Shown one piece after another: positions 57,984 through 64,000 of a stretch of DNA of 64,000 bases. Within the stretch, counting starts at the first letter, position 1. Every line of letters starts with the position of its first letter. Origin of the DNA: Topomyia yanbarensis (Eukaryota; Arthropoda; Insecta; Diptera; Culicidae); assembly GCF_030247195.1 (NCBI RefSeq), contig NC_080671.1:106875845-106939844 (forward strand), given 5' to 3'. The position numbers and the translations under genes are program-made. The notes beneath the pieces are model-generated. The model did no database searches, was not told the DNA's origin, and saw only the letters and a list, made by a program, of their open reading frames with translations.

Positions 57984-57998
57984 TATTGGCCTGCCTTC

Positions 57999-58163
57999 GT
58001 ATGGTTACAAAACAAAATTTGTTGATTTGTCCACATCGGTTTCTCGGAATTTTCTGAACCGATTTTGACAAACTTGATATTGTGCGAACCAGCTATTAAA
58101 TCATAGTTTGGAGAAATGAGAAAGGCACAATTGCACCTCTAGGTGGATTAAAACAGGTTTTTG
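57999..58163 (+). mobile_element. Dispersed repeat D1, probable distal end
   Basis: GAACCGATTTTGACAAACTT repeats the D1 core phrase. The end reads GAGAAAGGCAC, AATTGCACCTCTAGGTGG, ATTAAAACAGGTTTTT. GAGAAAGGC is the inverse of GCCTTTCTC at the D1 head, and CACCTCTAGGTG is a small hairpin; ATTAAA-type and CTAGGTGGATT words also end repeat D2 (inverse at 28197-28212). This suggests the R1 element is inserted in one D1 copy. Confidence 0.55.
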
Positions 58164-58590
58164 TTCATTGAATCGCTGATGATGGCAGATTTTTTGCAAG
58201 ATGGAAAATATATCTTATTAAGCTTGTGTTTTTGGAAATATAACGGCATGAAGGCAAATTGACCATTTTTTTAATGCATTTTATATGTAGTGTAGAGTGA
58301 GGTCAAGTAGGTTAGTTTTCTTTGACGAGCTCATGCGATGATATTTTTGCACTGATTTTGACAAACAAGTACTTATTGGAAAGGTTGTACATCTGGCAAC
58401 ATTTTGGCAATAATGATTTTATGCCTGGCTAAATATTTTTCAAGCTAAATCCAATAAGGCAAGGTTACTTTTTCGATGCTTTCAAAATCTGAGGGTACGA
58501 TAGATCACCATATTCAAGGTTAAATAAAACAATGTACACGCCTAGAAAATCAGCGGTTCGACTTTTATTTGAAGAGCATGAATACTACAG
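58164..58590. other. No gene recognised
   Basis: AT-rich, no feature seen. Confidence 0.5.
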
Positions 58591-58860
58591 ATTATGATAC
58601 AAGAAGAAACCTTAACTGATAATCAAATCTCCGAAGTAGCTATTGTCGTCCCTCTTCGTTCTCCAATTGGTTCCTACCCTATTATTACACCCGTTACAGT
58701 CAGCAGAGCATTTTCTAAGCTGAAATCATGTGCTGCATCATGTGCAGTGTCTAAGCTATTCGAATCGATTGTGTTCGATTTTATCACTCATAACTGCTTT
58801 TGCTGCATATCCGAGACTCAACATGGCTTTATGATTAAACGGCCAACTACTACAAATTAG

Positions 58861-59160
58861 CAGGGCCGGCGGAAAGCGTGGGTAGTATGGGTAGTACTAC
58901 CCATACCGAAAATAACCGAGTGGGTAATTACCCACTCGAAATTTTGAACCATTTCAAAAAATTTAGATGCGCAACGCATGTATCTCGCACTACACACGTT
59001 TGAAAACATCGATGTACCACAATTCCATTTGCATAAACGAACGTGATTTAATGTGAATCTAATGTAAGCATGTGCATTGAGAAAAGGGAAAATCGTTACT
59101 AATGGACCCCTCACCCTATGCTTTCTACCCACTCGGGCGTAAAGTTTTTCGCCGCCCCTG
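58861..59160. mobile_element. hAT-like MITE inside the CR1 copy
   Basis: Exactly flanked by CAAATTAG (58853-58860 and 59161-59168). Ends are CAGGGCCGGCGGAAAG and (inverse) CAGGGGCGGCGAAAAA. 300 bases. Removing it with one duplication restores the conserved CR1 phrase TTTNLVSYTSF. Internal GGGTAGTACTACCC and GAGTGGGTAATTACCCACTC are small palindromes. The 107-codon minus frame here is not a gene. Confidence 0.95.
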
Positions 59161-59608
59161 CAAATTAGTATCTTACACATCTTTCATAAGTCCATGCTTG
59201 CAAGTAAGACTACAAGTAGATGCCATATATACCGACTTCTCCGCGGCATTCGACTAAATTAACCACTAAATAACAGTTTCTAAATTAAGCAGACTTGGAT
59301 GGCCTCTTCCTGGACAGGCTTCACTCGTACCTAACCGAACGTGAAATGGCAGTGAAAATTGATGACTGCACGACTCCACCATTTGCTACCAGCTCGGGAG
59401 TTCCTCGGACCATTCCTATTTTTGCTCTATTAAAACGATTTACTTAAGTGCAATAAACTTTCATTTGCTGATGACTTGAAACTATTTCACCTTATCAGGA
59501 ATGCCGAAGACGCAGAATTCTTGCAATCCCAGTTGGATGTGTTCACCAATTGGTGCTATGCCAATAGAATGATGTTGAATGCCTCCAAGTGTTCGGTTAT
59601 ATCCTTTA

Positions 59609-59716
59609 TACTACGTTCACACTACGAGTTAAAACGTGTTTTAACGCTATGTTGATGACAGTTTTATTGTTGTTAATTATTATAACAAGTTTTACCTCTG
59701 TAGTGTGAACATAGTA
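59609..59716. mobile_element. 108-bp Harbinger-like MITE inside the CR1 copy
   Basis: Flanked by TTA (59606-59608 and 59717-59719). Ends are TACTACGTTCACACTAC and (inverse) TACTATGTTCACACTAC. Removal restores the conserved CR1 phrase SVISFTRKHS in frame. A 3-bp TWA-type duplication fits PIF/Harbinger elements. Confidence 0.9.
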
Positions 59717-60552
59717 TTACTCGCAAACACTCGATAGTGAATTTCGACTTCAATATCTCAGAAATCGTTCTCAAACGGGAACCATATGTTAAAGATTTGG
59801 GAGCCTATTTAGATCCCAAAATAAACTTCAAACAACACATTGAGTACACTTTTTCTAAGGCCTCTAAGCTGCTAGGATTCACTTTTAGAGTCACCAAATT
59901 GTTTAAAAGCACTTTATTGTGCTTTAGTCCGTTTTACACTCGAATACGGCAGTGTAGTCTGGGCACCTTATTACCAAAATGATGCTCAACGCATCGAAGC
60001 CATTCAGCGCAATTTTGTTTGTTTCGCACTTCGTAGACTCTCATGGAGGGACCCACTGAACCTACCGAGCTACATGGATCGCGGTAAGCTTATTGACATC
60101 GATCTCCTGTCTGTATGCCAAGATGTTTCGAAAGCAATTTTCATTGCCGATTTACTGCAATCTCGAATCGACTGCTCTGAACTTCTGAACTTTTGGTCAT
60201 CGACATTCATCGTCGTAGTCTTCGAACCAATCCTTTCTTTCGAAATCTGGTAGCCAGAACAAATTATGGTTATAACGGACCTTTCGTCAGTATGTGCCGT
60301 CTTTTCAATCGCTGTTCCAACGACATCGACTTTCATTAGTCCCGTAATGCCGTCACGAAAGCGGTTTTGAGCTCATTATCTTATTAGCTGTAGTCTAGTG
60401 CTGGTTCATAGTTTTTAAGATTGTGCTGTTAGTTTTAACTGTAGTTTCAAGTGTCATATTGTATCATTTGGATATTTGTTATCTGTTGATATGAAAGAAG
60501 AGTAGGTTTTATGCCTACTGGAGAGAGAGAGTTAAAACAAACTTTCGCTCCC

Positions 60553-60555
60553 AAA

Positions 60556-60634
<79 letters not shown>

Positions 60635-60635
60635 A
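60553..60635 (+). repeat. (AAAT)n tail of the second CR1 copy
   Basis: About 20 AAAT units directly after the CR1 3' UTR, matching in type the shorter tail at 56117-56140. It may have expanded after insertion. Confidence 0.9.
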
Positions 60636-61075
60636 CAATCGTAATACCTCAGAGGCTGAAAAACTACTGAAATAGGCACCAAATTACTTCGACTCGTAGG
60701 TCCAGATCACTGATTGCCAGTCAAACATTGCTTGAATATATTGTCCACTATCGAAAATTCCGGAAGTCCAAGTTTCCGAGCATACTCCACAATTAAAGTC
60801 ACATCGGTTCTTCGGTGATAACTGAACCGATTTTCTCAACCGAAGTCTCAAATGGAATGTAAATTATGAAGTTGGGTGTTGCATCACCCCCCACTCTTAT
60901 CCTTACACCTCCCCCTTCCTGCCCGTTGGACCACCCTCACACCCGCGTTCCCCTCATCGACCCCGCATACCGAAATAAGATAAAGGATTTCTTAAGCATC
61001 CTCCATTCCCACTCTACTAATCCCTTCCCTCCTCCCCTTCCAAACCCATTCCCCTAGTGTCTCAAAATATGATCT
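60636..61075 (+). mobile_element. Dispersed repeat D1, copy C (distal part)
   Basis: Starts ACAATCGTAATACCTCA directly after the CR1 tail and matches copy A from 51268 onward: GATCACTGATTGCCA, ATATATTGTCCACTATC, GTCACATCGGTTCTTCGGTG, AACTGAACCGATTTTCTCAA and GCATCACCCCCC. It then continues with C-rich sequence (60890-61060) not present in copy A, where the R1 element begins at the C-run. Confidence 0.75.
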
Positions 61076-61804
61076 CATGAAGAGAACAATCAACTCATGT
61101 TGATTAAGCTACTTTAAAATTATACTTTTTGTTTAAAGTGTGTCAGCATCGACTTTCGTGGTAGTTGTGGAATGCGTGCTAGGTGTAATAAGAGAGGGAT
61201 TCCATGAGAAACCAACCGACCACAAAATATGACCATCGCCGATTCGAACGAATCCTTGAACTTGTGTTCGGTTTATGAATCTCCAATATTTTCTCTGACA
61301 ATTGCAATATTTTGATACAAGAGTGATTTTTCAAAAGGGCGTAAACATTAGTACGTGCATTAATTTCAATTTTTTTTTGTTCGATTACTGTATCTTATAC
61401 AGCAAAACTTTCTGAGAACGAGTTTCGGGAAATGAATATTTATGTGCGAAAAAAATATGCGCTGAAAAAAATGTTGTAATTTTTCACAAAAACAAAAATT
61501 TAATTTTTTTATATTTTAGAAACAAAAACCTAAAGAGAAAAGAAATATTTTGAATGTGATTGTATGATGGAGAACTTATCGGTATAAAAGTTTTTCTAAC
61601 AATAACTATATACATGTTTTTAAATTTCATACTAATTGACATACAAAACTGTAATGTTATTACAGAATATAATTCTTAGTGTTATTCGTATAGCTTTCAA
61701 ATGGTTTACAATATCACCTTGATGTCAAAGAGAATCACAATATATACGCGAACGGAGGTCTTAGTGGAATGTACGTAATGTTTCAAAGATTTTCTTCCAT
61801 TTAT
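61076..61804. other. No gene recognised
   Basis: AT-rich, no feature seen. Confidence 0.5.
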
Positions 61805-62036
61805 TTCCACTATGTTTTTATAGTTAGATACACTTGCACTTCACTATTTAACAGATACCGGTATTTCGATTACTACTTGTAATCTTCTTCAGTGTTTGTA
61901 TCAGTCTATAGGAAATTACGGGAATTTCCTATAGACTGATACAAACACTGAAGAAGATTACAAGTAGTAATCGAAATACCGGTATCTGTTAAATAGTGAA
62001 GTTGCAAGTGCATCTAATTATAAAAACATAGTGGAA
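61805..62036. mobile_element. 232-bp near-perfect palindrome (fold-back MITE)
   Basis: The arms are about 113 bases and differ at only about three positions, around a centre GGAAATT-ACGGG-AATTTCC near 61920. The ends are TTCCACTATGTTTTTATA and its inverse. The arm identity implies a recent origin or continuing correction. Target duplication not resolved. Confidence 0.9.
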
Positions 62037-62084
62037 TTAAATGTCAAAGAGAATGTTTCAGGAAATGTTATGGGCCTTTTGAAA

Positions 62085-62350
62085 AAGTTATTATTGTTGA
62101 TGGAAAAACGCGAATAAATTCTGAAAAGGTCGTAATAAAGCAAAATAATTAGGTTGTTAAAACAAAATTTGCAATATCTCCAGAACTACTATTTTTCAGA
62201 AAATTTTTGTTAATAGCATTTTGATTTAAAATAGCGTATTCAAAAAGAAAATTATATTTTTGACTGAAAATAGTAAGAATTATAAATCTATGCCAAAAGT
62301 TGTTGTTAGGAAATTTTTTATTGAAAGCTTCTTTATGATCCAAATACACT
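62085..62350. repeat. Dispersed repeat related to 8080-8360
   Basis: ACGCGAATAAATTCTGAAAA followed by GGTCGTAAT and later GCATTTTGATTTAAAA correspond in order to ACGTGAATAACTTTTGAAAA, GGTCGTAAT and GCATTTTGAATTAAAA at 8085-8205. Divergence is high. Confidence 0.45.
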
Positions 62351-62504
62351 GAAAAGGTTTCTTTTACGTATTTAAAACGATAAACATTAGATTCTTGACA
62401 TTTTATAATTGGGTAACGCGAATAACTTTTAACCCTTGTGAAGGCAAGCTAAAATCCTAACATTAAAGGGCAAGCCGGGCCTCAGGCCCGTCTAAATTCA
62501 AGCT

Positions 62505-63440
<936 letters not shown>

Positions 63441-63444
63441 TCAG

Positions 63445-63789
63445 CGTATAAGGCGATGGATGTAAAAAGGTCAATTTTTTTCCAAAAGGTGAGTACTCGG
63501 AAGATCACGTTGACTGTCGATTGGTTCTGAGCTCCATTTCGTTTGAACACGACCAATAAATGTTTCTGGGTTGCTATTAATTTCTTTTGATGCATAACCG
63601 GAGTACATATTCAGATTTTTCTTCCGAGTCTGAATCAGATTCATCGTCGGAAGCAATATCATTCATATCTTCTTCCTCGCTTTGCAAATCAGTTTAGGAA
63701 TCGTCTGCTGTTGAATTTGCTCGAATTTCTTCCATTATTTCAGATTCTTTGAGACGATTGAAAACATGGGCATATCGTCTTATAGCCAT
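63445..63789 (-). pseudogene. piggyBac-like transposase N-terminal fragment
   Basis: On the minus strand, from an ATG at 63789: MAIRRYAHVFNRLKESEIME, then a stop, then an acidic Asp/Ser/Glu-rich stretch (SEEEDMNDIASDDESDSDSE) and, after a frameshift near 63605, FIGRVQTKWSSEPIDSQRDL before the frame breaks at the edge of repeat D1. A short helical start, an acidic low-complexity region and a KW-S-EP phrase fit the N-terminus of piggyBac-like transposases, whose DDD catalytic core would follow but is absent. Assignment is tentative. Confidence 0.4.
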
Positions 63790-64000
63790 TTCAATTTTTT
63801 GTTGCTTTTAGATCCTACAATTTGAATAATTACGACAACTATAACACAAAGAATAGACAACAAAAATAGACAATAACGACAGAGTTAGGTTATGTTGTAT
63901 CCAAATAATTGTCAAGTAGACCACAGTGGGTGAAATAAAAGTATTTACCCAAAAAAATATGACCCACGTCATTATCGTATGCTATTTTTACATTTCTTAT
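63790..64000. other. No gene recognised
   Basis: AT-rich sequence upstream of the transposase-like fragment; possibly its 5' flank. Nothing else seen. Confidence 0.4.

Larger units (their letters stand above)
51519..57998 (-). mobile_element. R1-clade retrotransposon, split by a nested CR1 element
   Basis: Minus-strand element: endonuclease at 57983-57497, linker and reverse transcriptase at 57292-56141, then the CR1 insertion (52514-56140), then the remaining ORF2 to about 51647 and a short 3' UTR to the C-run at 51519. The 5' end is close to the ORF2 start, so ORF1 is absent. No poly(A) is seen at the 3' end, as often in R1-clade copies. It sits inside repeat D1. ORF2 has several frameshifts, stops and one internal deletion. 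Confidence 0.85.
58591..60635 (+). pseudogene. Second CR1-clade (T1/Q-like) copy, decayed
   Basis: Plus-strand fragments: VTVSRAFSKLKSC then, after a deletion that removed the GPDG region, SKLFESIVFDFITHNCF and ETQHGFMIKRPTTTN (58594-58860); after a MITE, SYTSFISPCLQ and DAIYTDFSAAFD (motif A, near 59225); SSGVPRTIP where GVPQG is expected, followed by a deletion; SFADDLKLFHLIRNAEDAEF (catalytic box, near 59465); NASKCSVISF; after a second MITE, TRKHS and VKDLGAYLDPKINFKQHIEY; then LRRLSWRDPLNLPSYMDRGK-type C-terminus, and a tail of (AAAT)n. Two MITEs with exact target duplications lie inside. Confidence 0.85.

Noticed and set aside
58857..59180. 107-codon minus ORF
   Set aside because: Covers the 300-bp hAT-like MITE; no transposase motif.

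Overview
The window looks like gene-poor, repeat-choked euchromatic DNA from a mosquito (Culicidae, probably culicine). The basis is the mix of transposon remnants: CR1-clade (T1/Q-like), R1-clade, LOA-clade and RTE-clade non-LTR retrotransposons, tRNA-derived SINE heads, a short Helitron, hAT- and Harbinger-like MITEs, many long fold-back elements, and an AT-rich background. Species cannot be fixed by eye. No complete recognisable host gene is present. Family names are assigned from remembered motifs, not from a search.

Layout. 1-6.3 kb: a promoter-like patch, then a large nested inverted-repeat structure with a tRNA-like SINE head. 6.3-13.3 kb: mostly unannotated AT-rich DNA with a recurrent 13-bp motif, a 1.5-kb insertion with a 25-bp target duplication carrying decayed coding-like sequence, and a 110-bp tandem array. 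13.9-16.9 kb: a decayed LOA-like element split by a 1.1-kb fold-back. 17-25 kb: dispersed repeats, MITEs and a 1.75-kb fold-back whose empty site can be read elsewhere in the window. 25.4-35.7 kb: a truncated R1 element with a repetitive 3' UTR, a 9-bp minisatellite, paired 1.3-kb dispersed repeats and an RTE fragment. 37-48 kb: a hairpin, a hAT-like MITE, a decayed minus-strand CR1 element with an inserted MITE, a short Helitron, a SINE and two more fold-backs. 49.0-50.1 kb: the one place where I can build a spliced gene model, for a small cysteine-containing secreted-type protein. 50.6-58.2 kb: a three-level nest in which a CR1 element lies in an R1 element, which lies in a dispersed repeat. 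58.6-60.6 kb: a second CR1 copy carrying two MITEs with exact target duplications. 61-64 kb: a near-perfect 232-bp palindrome, a 274-bp (TA)n array inside another dispersed repeat, and a piggyBac-like N-terminal fragment.

How it works together: the retrotransposon ORFs (endonuclease, reverse transcriptase, RNase H) are broken, although the CR1 at 52.5-56.1 kb shows only one frameshift and one nonsense codon in ORF2 and is therefore fairly young. The short elements would depend on enzymes encoded elsewhere. I did not find a convincing new enzymatic system. The most interesting signals are the repeat superfamily with a preserved 5' hairpin, the fold-back elements, the insertions whose empty sites are readable inside the window, and the small spliced gene candidate.
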